Assembly (NCBI GenBank): GCA_963573315.1
Contig: OY752140.1
Location: 310,001 to 374,000 of the forward strand
Length of the DNA: 64,000 nucleotides
Origin: Entomortierella parvispora
Lineage: Eukaryota > Mortierellomycota > Mortierellomycetes > Mortierellales > Mortierellaceae
Direction: 5' to 3'
Shown here: positions 32,312 to 44,200 of the stretch, in pieces
Layout: each line of letters begins with the position of its first letter
Position numbering within the stretch: position 1 is the first letter of the stretch
The notes under the pieces: generated by a model
The model's database searches: none
What the model was told of the DNA's origin: nothing
The model's input: only the letters and a program-made list of their open reading frames with translations
Translations under genes and position numbers: made by a program

Positions 32312-32725
32312 TCAGTGCTGCTCCTTACCATAAAGGTGTGAGAAACGTGCAAATGGTTGAGAAGTATCGAGGAGTGCCGCGATCTCCAAAATCTGAAGAT
32401 GCAGTAAAGGAGAATAGGACCCTTCGTTCGCTTCCATGCAAGGAGTGGGGTAGATGCTCGCTCCCCTTGTCTTCCTGATCTCGCGCAAAGAAAAAGACGG
32501 GACACTGTAGTCCCTTTTTCTCTCCCGAGAACGATCGGTCATTAAAAAGAAAGATGGACCCTTCACAGCAACCTTGTCTGTATCCAAGGTATAGGAATCT
32601 CCTCCGAGAAGATGTGTTCCACCCTCCAATTTGCATGGTCTCTCCGGGACGGGCCGATTATAGATACTGTGTCCCATGCTAACTAAAAACACCAATAACG
32701 GCATGCTACAGTAACTGATTCGCAT
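32312..32725 (-). CDS. Possible small hypothetical protein
   Basis: An ATG-initiated open frame of 137 codons has ordinary composition rather than low complexity: a hydrophobic start (MRISYCSMPLLVFLVSMGHS), then a polar middle with RPVPERPCKLEGG and SRERKRDYSVPSF. I do not recognise it. It ends 14 bases from the stop of the convergent F-box gene. It has no intron, unlike most neighbours, and could be chance; only transcript data would settle it. Confidence 0.25.
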   Translation of the reverse strand: MRISYCSMPLLVFLVSMGHSIYNRPVPERPCKLEGGTHLLGGDSYTLDTDKVAVKGPSFFLMTDRSRERKRDYSVPSFSLREIRKTRGASIYPTPCMEANEGSYSPLLHLQILEIAALLDTSQPFARFSHLYGKEQH

Positions 32726-35590
32726 GAGCCATGGTGGAATGCCACCAGTGCCATCTGATTCTCCATTCTCACGCGGTCATGCTGCCATTCGCCGCTTGAT
32801 TCTACGACACTTCCTCTCCTAGAACTTCAGGGACAAGGCTGGTACACGCGCACCCTGCCCTTTCCACAGGACACAATCCATTTACGTAGTTACCTTCAAG
32901 CCATCGGACCGAAAGTGCATGGAAAAGAAGAGAAAAGGGCTATCTGGCCATGTAACACGACCGTTAACACAGGGTTAGACCGTTTACACGGGACCAGACC
33001 TCTCCGCTGCAGATACAAAATCGCGCGCTGATTTTTTGTTTTCTTTCTTCTCTCCATCCTCTTCCCCTCTTCCCCCACTCTCCATTCCCACTGACATTTC
33101 ACATTCACAATTGCATTCCAGCCATGATCCATCTCTGCCATGGCTCCAAGGGTTGTCCAACCAAGTCCCCGCCACACGCGTGCAACTCAGACACAAGAGC
33201 ACGGCTCGTGTTTTTTAAGGTATGTATTGAACTGAAATGTTTATGAAATCCTAGGCCGTCGTATGTGTACTCCAACCACTAACGCCCCCTTGCAGCCTAG
33301 CTTCTTCTAGCACTTCGGCACAGCCCATGCCAGCGCGCGCTCTGCAAATCGCGTGGTCAGTAACAAGCACAAGTGCTGAGCTCTCGTCTCGTCTCGGGCC
33401 CAGAGGAGCATACGCCAGGTGTCAAGGGACCTAGTTCCTGAAAATTACCGGCTCTATCTGCGTCTCTGTTGACACGCTTCATTCTCCAAAGAAACCTCTG
33501 TCCTCTGCCCACTGACTGTCCTTCAATAATGTCTCTTCCCCACAAAGAGACCGAGGGTAGCGCCTCTCAACCGACTACCTTGAACTCTGCCAGAAGCCGC
33601 CTGCCCTTCAAGAATACCCGTTGCTTCAGAGGCTCCACAACAATCCCGGCTCTCTGGAGCATGCTCGGTCCTTGTATCCTTGGGCGCCCTTGCAATGCGG
33701 CCGCCCGCCGAGAACGTCTCCCCCTGCCAGTTTTTCTGCTGCGCCTTGCTTGCCATCAGCCAACACAAAAAGCAGTCCCGCTTCATCCATCCATCCATCC
33801 ATCCATGGGGTCAAAGTACGCGCCATTCGCCATCCAGGGTCCTGCAAGGGGAGCCATAGCGAGAGCCTCCTCCCTTCCACTCTAGCCATCCGGTCCGGTG
33901 TTACCTTCATCACTGCTGGGATCAAGGCATTGGTTTCATTGAGAAAGTCGCTGCGAAGGAAAGTCGATGAGATCAGACCATGGATCCACGGATGTTTGTC
34001 GTCAATCTCGTCTCTGGAACACATCCGTATCGGGACCAAGCACTGCACATGAGGACCATATTCCATTTAGACCCTCGGCTCTTGGGCAAAAACAAGGTAA
34101 TGGCAGTGGATTCAACGCGTCAATCACGAACAGGGCGTCTATTGGAGACTGTGTGAAGTTTCAGTGATGGGTTGGTGGCGAGGAGAGGAATATGAAGAGA
34201 GGAGGAGAGGAGGAGAGTGAGGTGAAGCAAGTGCGATCCTGACCCTGGAAACACCTCCTCCACGGCTGTCTCCATTCACGGAAGATGGTGCCAGGTGTAT
34301 AAGAGTGCCTCCTGAGAAACCTCTTCGGCAGCGTGCACTGACCATTTACATTTACCCAGTCCTCACTCAACTTTGGACGTTAGGAACCAAGTACCGCACC
34401 ATGTCCTCACCATCCCATCCACGTGAACGGGAGGAGCATTGTCAACACAGGCCAACTAGAGGCTCGATCTGATCATTACAGTCCTCTGAAGCCCTTGTCC
34501 GAGATCCAAACTCTACCCTATACCTTCCATATCCTAGGCGAAGAAGAGTGCGCATCGAGCCAGATGTCGTGTGAGGATCGATGGACTCTACGAGTCCTTC
34601 ATCATGTCCTTCTCTACATACTGGTGTGTACTTTTAGCTATTTTGATGGGTTGGATTTGTGTATGAGGGGTGATCTCGGTCGCTGGTGAGGTTCTTTGAC
34701 CAGAGGTCTCTTTTGATCGCGTTGATGACTGCTCACTTATCCTTTCCATCGCTAGGCGGGATACGTTCGCTTCCAAAAGCGGTGCTGCTGTTTCGTCAAG
34801 ATCAGACTCATGTCCATGGGATTATAGCAGAATCAAGTCGAGAGGATCAAGATCTCGGATCTTTGAACAAAAATAAAGTTGCCCCCTTCTTTAGGTACCT
34901 TTGATCCGGAAGCCCTATCAATCTTGTATCATACACCAAAAGGAAATAAACTGAGTGCGACGCGAGATTAAACACGACGTCAATTCTTTTCCCCGATCAT
35001 GGGCGAGAACACAGTTCTTTTGAATGCACCGCGGGCATGTACATCATTCTAAAATTGAGAACGTCATTGAGCACAGGCGTTATTCGATTATGAAAAACGC
35101 CCAAAGCCCCTCCCTTCATTCGCGCCTTGGTACGTGTTTTCTGGCGTCAGCGACGTCCGTGGTCCGTCCATCACGTTGGTATTTTGGCTAAATAATTGAG
35201 GCGCGGCTGTTTTCATTTTTGATCCCACTTATAGCGGACAAATCAAGGGTTCCGTTCAAGACACTTCAAAGCCCTGGCGAAGAATACAGAGATGCAGAAG
35301 TGGACACAAAAAATATCTGGCTTGGAAATGGTGGTTGCACTGCAGCAAGAAAAAAATTGGAAGGATACTGACAAACGAGAGCTGTTTGTGTTTGTGACCT
35401 TGTGAGCATCGATGGTCGCATTTCTTTGGCACGACCGCACGAGGAGGAAAGAAGAACAGCGACCGTTGAGAAGTTCTTTTTGAACCAGTGGTTACAATCT
35501 CTCAACAATATATAAAGACCGGCGACAACTTTTCGTTTCCTTCTTTTCTTTCTTTGACCTCTACCCTCATTTCCTTTGCACCCTCTGAAG
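32726..35590. other. Gene-poor spacer, 2.9 kb
   Basis: This spacer lies upstream of the first P450. It includes ATCC repeats (33784-33806). Segments at about 33600-34160 and 34420-34900 have fairly complex, non-repetitive composition and short open stretches with leucine-rich flavour, but stops and frame changes prevent any model; they may be decayed coding sequence. The last 90 bases are the P450 promoter and leader. Confidence 0.45.
35511..35516 (+). promoter_or_regulatory. TATA box of first P450 gene
   Basis: TATAAA lies within ATATATAAAG, 75 bases upstream of the ATG at 35591, followed by a C/T-rich leader. The position and orientation suit a core promoter. Confidence 0.55.
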
Positions 35591-37957
35591 ATGTCCCTTC
35601 TTTACGTTGTGAGTGTTGGTAAGCAATGCCTTCATCGCCAGCTTGTCCGGGCAGATATTTCGCTCCTCGAGTGTCTGTTGTTCGGATTTCTACTCTTCGT
35701 CTTGCTTCTGGTTGTAAAGTACCCCAACCGGGCCATTGGCACTCGTCCTCGTCCAGATCTGAGAGGTCCCCGAGAATGGCCCATCCTCGGATACTTGCCG
35801 CTGGCCCTGCTCGAGGATAGCCAAAAGTCCCTCGAGAACCAGCGCAAGATGTTTGAGAAATATAACAATGTCTTTACAATCACCATTCCGGGCTTTGGTC
35901 GATTTGTGTGTGTGAACAGCCCAGAGGCGATGGAACATATCCACAAGAGTAAGCAAATCCCTCCCTCCTTCCCATCTTCCCTCATGTCTTCTTGTTGCTG
36001 TGGCCTTCCTTTTTCTGCTGTCCAAGACTTTTAACCTTTTTATGGTTTGTGATGATCGACCCATTAGCAAAGTTCCACTTGTATGAAAAGGGAGCGCTGG
36101 TGCGCAACAATCTCAAGGATATTTTTGGGGACGGTATCTTTTTGGCCGACCATGACTCTTGGAGATTCCACCGCAAGACTGCCGCCAACATCTTTACCAC
36201 AAAGCTCTACCGTCAGCTCTCTCAGGGGGCCTTCAAGGACTCGGCTATCCACCTCTGTGAAGTCTTTGACAAGTTCTCGGCCAAGGGCGAGCCTGTGGAT
36301 CTTCAAGACTTTTTCCTGAGAATGACCTTGGACGTGTTTGGGCAAATGACCTTTGGTGTCGATTTCAAGTCGCTTTCTGCATTTGAGGAGAAGTTTGAAT
36401 TCGGGGAAGCGTTCGATTACCTGACGTCTTGTATTGATCACCGGACCTTCAACCCTTTCTGGCGCTGGACGGATCATTTGGTTCCTGGAAGGACTCGAGA
36501 ATTGAAGAATGCCCTCGAGACTGTGGATCGGTACGCTTATTCCATCATTGGCGCCCGCAGGAGAGAAATCTCGGCCATGGCTGCTGCACAAGCCGAGGAT
36601 GAAAAGGTCCAGGACCAACAGGAAAAGAGCCGACGCCCGCGCGACCTCTTGGATCAGTTCATCACACATGTTCGCGAGGATGGCTCCATGCTTGCGGATA
36701 CAGAGCTTCGGGATGTGTTTGTCAACTTTATGATGTAGGTGTGAATCTGTTGTTTTGAGTGGTTTCCGGCCGGTCAGAAGTACCCTTTTTCTTTCTTTGC
36801 AGCTGGGGACAAAGAAGCATGCACCTCATTTTTTCTTTATTTTTTTTACTGAGCGCCTTTTTGTTTGAGATTGAAGAGAGCACAGAGGAAGGACAATCGA
36901 TTGGAGAGGGGAGGAGCGGCGGACAAGGGTGACCATCCATGTTTTTGTCTCGCTGGGAACCCGACGGAAAAGTGGTCCGCTAGACTGGGAGCCCACATAG
37001 GCTGGTTCACACCCTGGGTACGCTTCCTTGTGTATTTGTACCACAGCCAACTGACCCTCTTGCTTGCATCGCCATGTTTTGTATTTTTTTTTCAATGTCA
37101 GTGCCGGACGTGACACGACAGCGTTGACTTTGAGCTGGATGTTTTACCATGTTATTGCCGACAGTCGCATTCTGAAGAATGCCCTTCTGGAAATCGATAC
37201 CGTCCTTGGGTCCAACGCCGACCTTGCTGCCTCAGGAGAAGAGAGAAAGTACTTGTACGAGACTATGCTCCATGAGCTCCCGTACATGAAGGCCATCTTC
37301 CACGAGACCTTGCGAATGTACCCTCCCGTGCCCAGGAACGGCAAGTTTGCAGTGGCGGATGATGTCTTGCCAGATGGAACAATCATTCACAAAGGAGACA
37401 TGGTCTCGTACAGCGATTACTCCTTGGGTAGAAGCCGATCTGTCTGGGGAGAGGATGCAGAGGTCTTTTCGCCAGAACGATGGTTGATCGACGTCAAGGA
37501 TTCTCAGGACCGCGGTGCGAAAGGTGGCGCAACGGGGACTCGTCCAGTGAGTCCATTTGGAAAGTGCAGGGTCGAGAGTCCACACAAGTTCCACTCGTTC
37601 AACTCTGGACCCAGGCTGTGTCTGGTAAGGCAACCCTCCTCCTCCACGACCGACCTGAAAGTTTCTCTTTCCTGTCTGTGCGTGCCCACGTTTCTTTTTT
37701 AGCCCTAACCATGCTTATTTTCTTTTATTTTTCTTTCAATCTCCTCGCAGGGTCAAACCTTCGCGACGGTGGAGGCCATGGTGACGAGCTGTATCATCAT
37801 CCAGAACTACGATATCAAACTTGTTCCTAACCGTCCAAAGCCCGAGATCAAGGCGTCGGCCGTCTTGCCCATGCTTCGCCCATTGTTGGTCTACGCCACC
37901 AAGAAAAGCGACTCGATCTTGTCTCCATCCCCTCAATCCAAGGCTGTCCCTCTCTGA
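35591..37957 (+). CDS. Cytochrome P450 monooxygenase (first of tandem pair)
   Basis: Membrane-anchored haem-thiolate monooxygenase, probably ER. Four exons give 584 residues: 35591-35948, 36068-36734, 37102-37624, 37751-37957. A hydrophobic anchor lies at about 28-45 (LLECLLFGFLLFVLLLVVKYP), followed by NRAIGTRPRPDLRGP. The I-helix is AGRDTTA (342-348 region), the ExxR is in HETLRMYPP, the PERW block is in FSPERWLID, and the haem loop FNSGPRLCLGQ puts the axial Cys at 515. The AGRDTTA form and WRFHRKTAANIF resemble the CYP52/CYP4-like fungal group, whose members often hydroxylate fatty acids or alkanes; the substrate here is unknown. Intron 2 (367 bases) is unusually long for this gene. Intron 3 splits the haem loop between Leu516 and Gly517 and is absent from the paralogue. 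The C-terminus extends 20 residues past that of the second copy. Confidence 0.94.
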
Positions 37958-38641
37958 TCTACTCCGTTTTGCACTTTACATACTTGTTGCTTTCTGTCCC
38001 AACTTTCACATACTCATATAAAACCAATTGCACATCTAAAAGTCTGGAGGAAACGTCTTTGTAGAAGGGTGTCTATGGTCTGAAAAACTATAGGTTTTGC
38101 TTCTGGGCGTCGAGAACGTGGCAAATGAGAGCTCATCAGCTCTATTCCACCGTGGTCCCAAGGGGACACACATCAGCCACACCTCCCAAGCGAGCCGAAG
38201 AGGGGTTCAAGGTCCATCAACAAAGATGCAAACAATCGACACATCATCATCCGCAGTGGAATCTTCTCTCTCCACACCAGATGAGCCAGCCTCTCTGGCT
38301 GCCAGCCGCATGTCACCCTGTCACTCGCCTCTCCTATTTTCCTGCCCGAATCCCCCCTGGACTTCAATGGGGAGCGAAGCGAGAAGTTTTACTGCGCTGA
38401 ACCGCGTTGTTGACAGATCAGAGACGAACAAACAGCAGACAAACAACACTCGCTTGTGCACTTTGATTGTGCCGAATAAATATCTTTCGGCTTGCGACAT
38501 TTCGATTTTGTCTCTTTTTCCCTTCCCCTAAACACAAACCCACTCCAAGCAGGACCAGGAAATCAGACTCAGGATCAACCCTTGCAGGACCCTCCCAAAA
38601 GAAAACCCTTGTCTATCCTCCATACAGTCTTCACTTACAAG

Positions 38642-40462
38642 ATGGCTACCAACAATACGATGGCGTTGGTGGGCCTGAGAAGGTTCATCGAGAAACAGAT
38701 TCGCAAAGGAACGCGTACACCCTTTGAATACATTGTCCTGGCCACGATGGGTGTCTTGGTGGCTGCCATTCTCAAGTACCCCAACAGAGCCATCTTTACC
38801 CGCGCTCGCCCAGATCTGAAAGACAAGACTGCGACCGCGTACCCGATCGTCGGCAACATGCCTCAGATGTTACGCAACAGTAACGACTCTCTGGGATCGA
38901 TGAACTTGGCATTCAGGCACTTTGGAGCATACTTCTCGCTCTCGGTTCCGATCTTTGGACGCCTCATTGCCGTCAATACACCCGAACACTATGAACATAT
39001 CATGAAGAGTATGTTTTTTTGAGTTGCAAACTTGGTTTTTACTGTCCAAAGATGTTGTTCGCGTTCCGTCACTAATTTTTCTTCGTCCTTTGTGATAAAT
39101 AGCCAACTTCAACAACTATATCAAGGGCAAGATCTTCCGAGATAACCTCAAGGACATTCTGGGGGGTGGCATCTTTGTGTCTGACCAGGATGCATGGCGT
39201 TTCCACCGCAAGACCGCCGCCAACATCTTTACCACAAAACTCTATCGCCAATTGGTCGAGGGGGCGTTCTATGATTCGGGCCTGGACCTGTGTTCAGTTT
39301 TGGAACGATATCGGGTGACCGACCAACCCATTGATTTGCAGGCCAACTTTTTGAAACTGACTTTGGATGCTTTTGGAAAGCTGACGTTCGGATTGGAGTT
39401 TGACGCCTTGAAGAATGATGGGCCCAACGAGTTTGGGGACGCGTTCGATTACCTCACGACCATGGTCGACGGCAGGGTGTCGAATCCCTTTTGGTTCATC
39501 ACGGACCGGTTCGTCCCTGGCAAAGTCAAGAAGTTGAAGGACTCCATTGGCACCTTGGATCGGTTTGCGGCCCAGGCTGTGGCAAAGAGAAGGGCAGAGA
39601 CGGAAGAGGAGCACGACAGCCGACCGAGGGACTTGTTGGATCACTTTATCAATCATGTCGCAGACGATGGAACCATGTTGACAGATGTGGAGCTTCGAGA
39701 TGTTTTCGTGAACTTTATGATGTGAGTTTCTTGTGATGATCTTGTTCTCGTGTTCATGTTGTTGCATCCTAGCAAAGTGTGCCTGGCCTGACTAATGTCT
39801 TTCTTTGTGTCATGTCATACAGCGCCGGACGTGACACGACCGCGCAGGCTCTGACCTGGCAGTTTTTCTCGTTAATGTCGAATCCACGTGTGATGAAGAA
39901 CCTGGTCCACGAGATTGACGTTGTCTTGCAGGGCAATAGCACCTTCACCTACGAGTGCATGATGCATGAACTTCCCTATCTCAAGGCCGTCTTCCACGAG
40001 ACTTTGCGCCTGTACCCACCAGTCCCCAAGAACTTTAAGCAGGCTGTTGATCACGATGTCCTCCCCGGTGGTACCCGCGTCTACCCGGGAGACATGATCG
40101 CCATCTCCCCCTGGTGCTTAGCCCGTAACCCAGATGTCTGGGGTGTGGATGCAGAGCAGTTTGTGCCTGAACGGTGGCTCGATACATCGAGCCTGGGGTC
40201 GCCTTCGACAAAGGAGAGCGTGAGTCCTTTTGGAAAATTTAGGGTCGAGAGTCCATTCAAGTTCCCGTCGTTCAATGCAGGACCAAGATTGTGCTTGGGC
40301 CAGACGTTTGCGACGTTAGAGGCGCTTGTGACAACTTGTATGTTGCTGCAGAGGTATGAATTCAAGTTCGCCCCCGGTAGCCACCGCGGTCCAGAGTACA
40401 AGGGATCCGTGACCTTGCCCATGGCTTTTCCCTTGCACGCCGTCTTGACGGTTAGGGATTGA
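38642..40462 (+). CDS. Cytochrome P450 monooxygenase (second of tandem pair)
   Basis: Paralogue of the upstream P450 in the same orientation, 684 bases beyond its stop. Three exons give 541 residues: 38642-39008, 39103-39721, 39823-40462. The N-terminal anchor is FEYIVLATMGVLVAAILKYP. Shared blocks include DLKDILGGGIF, WRFHRKTAANIFTTKLYRQL, RDVFVNFMIAGRDTTAQ, HETLRLYPPVPKN and the haem loop FNAGPRLCLGQ with Cys486. Introns 1 and 2 sit at exactly the same positions and phases as in the first copy; the third intron is missing. Identity is high over the core but the N-terminus, the 400-430 region and the C-terminus differ, so this is an old rather than a recent duplicate. Substrates may differ. 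Confidence 0.95.
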
Positions 40463-41240
40463 TGAGAGTGTTGCTGCGTGGCCGTGAGCAAAAGAAAGGG
40501 CAAATCGCGGTCGCTGACTGGTCAACCTTGGGTAGACAATAAAACAAGGAAAACAAAGAGATGATAAAAGGATCAAAGTCTGCCCCTGCCCGATGAGAGT
40601 TGCTGCTCTTGCCCAATTGACGCGGGGTACATGAGAGGGAAAGAATCGAACGCCCACCTAGCCAATCCTTTTCGTCCCTCCCTCTCTTCCTTCCCTTTTC
40701 ACTCTTCATGTATCTCTCTTGGTCATCAGAGAGCACAACGCCACCACCACGATGGCGGCTTGAACACTGTCCGGATCACGAATTCTGCCACGCTGTCTGC
40801 TCTGTTTGTGCAGTCAATGGATTTGTACTTTGTACGCCGTTTTTGTCAAAACGCTCTCATCGTCATCCGGTCCCTGTTGGAGCGTTCCAGGTTTGTTTTT
40901 GTCCCTTTTTCTTTTCTTTCTCTTTGCTTTTCTTTCCTTCTCTTTGCTCCTGCTTCTGCTTCTTTGCCTACCATCGCCCTCTGCCTTCTCTATCACCACA
41001 ACTTCTGGATCGACAATATTCCCCCTATCACAACTACCCCACCCTTCGAAAAGCGACAGATTCCTCCAGATCGACACAAATTAATAATCTTCCTTTCCTC
41101 CGAAGATCGACCCTCCGCCGCCTCTTTGTACTCTCACTCGTCAGTCTGCATCATACATTGTCCCTTCATATTTCGCCACCCAGCCCACCTAACCAGCACC
41201 ATCCCTCCACGCCCAGCAAACAACAGAATAACACATCACC
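40463..41240. other. Spacer and probable leader, 778 bases
   Basis: This is 3' flank of the second P450 followed by a C/T-rich and then A/C-rich leader (41100-41240) typical of the promoters in this window. No separate gene is supported. Confidence 0.5.
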
Positions 41241-44200
41241 ATGGGAATCTTTCAGAAACCATTGCTGCCAGCAAGATACGATAATGAGGATGTACAGATC
41301 AGCGCTGAGCTGTGCACAAATATCGCCATCAATGTGGTCGGTTTAGCCAAGGTAAAAGAAAGAGAAGTCTCTCCAGAGATGACTCTAGTGTCTTGTTAGT
41401 CGGACTTGGTCTGTTTGCGAAAAGAGTATCTCGATGGTCTCGACACCTTGTAACGGGGATTGCTCTTGTCGTCGACTTTGCTGGTGAAGAAAAGAGGGAA
41501 GGGGTGTCTGTGATGAAACTCACATCCACAACGTGCTTCTTCTTCGCCGTGTCTTTGCCACCACAACCGCGCCTACCTACCCATCCGATCGATCACCTGT
41601 GTCTGCGAATACAACACTGGACATACACCCTGCCCCCTTCTATCCCTCGAGGCTCTCTCCCGTCCAGACACATGCACATCCACAGTGCAACCAACAGACG
41701 CACGCACCTTTCTTTTAATTTCTTTCGGACTTTCCTTGGACTTTTGTTATTCATATCTTCATCAACAAAAACAATGGCCCCTAGAGACAAAACGGCCCAA
41801 AGGACATTCAGCACCCTTCACATTTTTTTTCTCCATTCTGTCATTGTTGATGTTGTTGTTTTAATCGGGCGATGCTACTCTTTTTTTTTTCACGTTGCAC
41901 CAAGGGCAATGGTCTTTGCTGGCGCTTGTGTGTTTATTCGTTCAAACATAATCTTGTCTGTTTTTGGTCACAATCGGTGAAGAGCCTTTGAAAGCAAGCG
42001 AATTTTTTTTGGACATCATCATCATTTCCACTTCCACAACCATACGCAGCACTTGGCACTCTAGGTGAGAGCACGTAAACACACAGTCGTGATCCACAAC
42101 ACAACATCTCTGCAAGGAAGTTCCACCATGGAATTCGACTTGTTTTTACGCCCACACCCTTGTCCTCTTTCTCCGATATGTTTCCCCATTGGGATCTGTC
42201 ATCACTGTTGTTGTTGTTGTGTCTACGCGCGGTACATGTAGGCCACAGAGAGCGCCGTCGAGCCGTCTCTGGTTCTTTGGTTAGAATGGACCTAATTTGA
42301 CCCCTCCACCGCAATAGGGGTTGGCTTTCGGTTTTTGTGAGTCTTTTTATCGAGAGTCTTTCTGTTCAATCGTCAAAAAGGGCAGTCGAGGGAAATCGTG
42401 TTTTTTTAGGGTTCCTTCGACCACCCTTGCCCTAGATTCGGGTCCATGGAGAAAGTTGAACCCTGAGCCTGAAGTCAACTGACCTATTTTTTTTTTGAAG
42501 AGACGGGTGCTTCAAATCTCAACCTTCTTTTTTGGCGACCTTCAATTTTCCGTTTCTTCGATACCCTCTGGGTTCTTTGATCCTCTCCAATTGACCCGTC
42601 CATTTGTCTTTCCCATCAGATGTGATTTGCTGTTTTGGTTTGTTTTCTCTCTCTGCCTGGGAATTATTGAAGAGCAGGGGGTGGGCTGGGCCATGGCCAT
42701 GTTTCTGTTGATATCTCGAGAGAGATAAAAAAGAGAAAAAAAAAGGGCCGGAGAGCCCTCTGAAGGGTGAATGTGATGTGAAAAAGTACCGAGTGATGAC
42801 TGGCATGTTGGGGGATTTCTTTGTGGATAACATATCCCTTCTCGAGAACACGATCCTACTTTTGTGTGACGCTCAACAACGGTTTGGACGCTTAGTGCCC
42901 ATCCGGACACAAGTGTGAGCTCTATCCACAAGAGAAAACAGAGACAGAGAGACAGTGAGCGAGAAAGAGAGAGGGAAGGATAGGAAAAAAATGAGCCTGG
43001 ACCGAGGAAAGTCATTTTGGATGAACTGGGCTTTTTTTTCCGGTTGGCGGTTGTCCTTTTACGCCTTTTCTCTCTCGAAAGACTGGACGTCCTTGTTTTT
43101 TGGGTTCATGGACAGCTGACTGTTCACACTATGGTCTTCCTCTCATCGGGCTTGCTCATCTATTCCATCAACCGCTGTCGAGCGGAGAAAGATATTGAGA
43201 GAGAGGGAGGAATGAGAATTCCTTTTTGTCAGAATGTTTGGTGACACATCCCACACGCCCGCGCCTGCATCTGGGTCAGCCCCTTCAAGCTTTCCATTTC
43301 TGTTTTTTTTCCCTCATCTTGTTCGTTCCCACCTCGCCCTTCTTGAAAGGCGGAGACAAGAGATGGTTCCTTGTTTGTCACACAAGCAATCGATGTTCAG
43401 GACCAACACAGGAAAAAAAGTGGTCGTCTTTTTCCTTTACCTTGCATCCTTGCTCTCACTTCCGAGTCGGATGCAAGAGAGAGTCCCGTTGCTTTCAGCG
43501 CCGACTTTAGGAAACCACACAGCGTGCTCAATTTCTTGAGTGGGCGTTATCGAGTGCTATTGCCATTTTTGTCCAGGGGGAGGGGGTGTGCCTACCCTTA
43601 CACAGAATAGAATAGAACGGTACCTACGACCAGACAGGTTGTTGTTCGGGTCAGGGTGTTCTTTCTTCCTATTTACCCTTCTCAGACTGTACCCATCCTC
43701 CCGAGCAAACAGGTATCCAGGAATTCCCACACGCGACATCTAACACTGGGTTATATTGTTCTTCATTGATTGTTAGGGCGAGATCACAATATTGAGTGGA
43801 AATGAAGACATGATCCAGATCAGGACCAGTGTTCAAGCACGGGAATCAATTCTCAAGAATGCAGCCGCTCTTGAGCCCTTCCAGGACGGAGACCAATACT
43901 CTTATACGATCCATACACCCATGGAGGAAAAACTGGAAAAGGCCGTGACCTTCCAGGTCTTTATCACCATCCCCCGAAATCTGGACGCTCTCGAGTCATT
44001 CACGATCCGCGGCACGAACGTCGAATTGGCGATCGGAAATATCAACCATACATTTATCAGAAGTCTAGATATTCAGATTGCACGCGGTGAAATCTCGATC
44101 GACGTGAGTGGCAACCTTTCCCTTTGCAATGAATCAAAGATATGACACGTCAAAGAGAGAGTTTTTTTTTTCTTACTAACAATGGAATTTCTATAGAGCT

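Noticed and set aside
35591-40462. P450 pair as part of a biosynthetic gene cluster
   Set aside because: Neighbours are an F-box gene, an unknown beta-rich protein and pol eta; no synthase, transporter or pathway regulator lies nearby.
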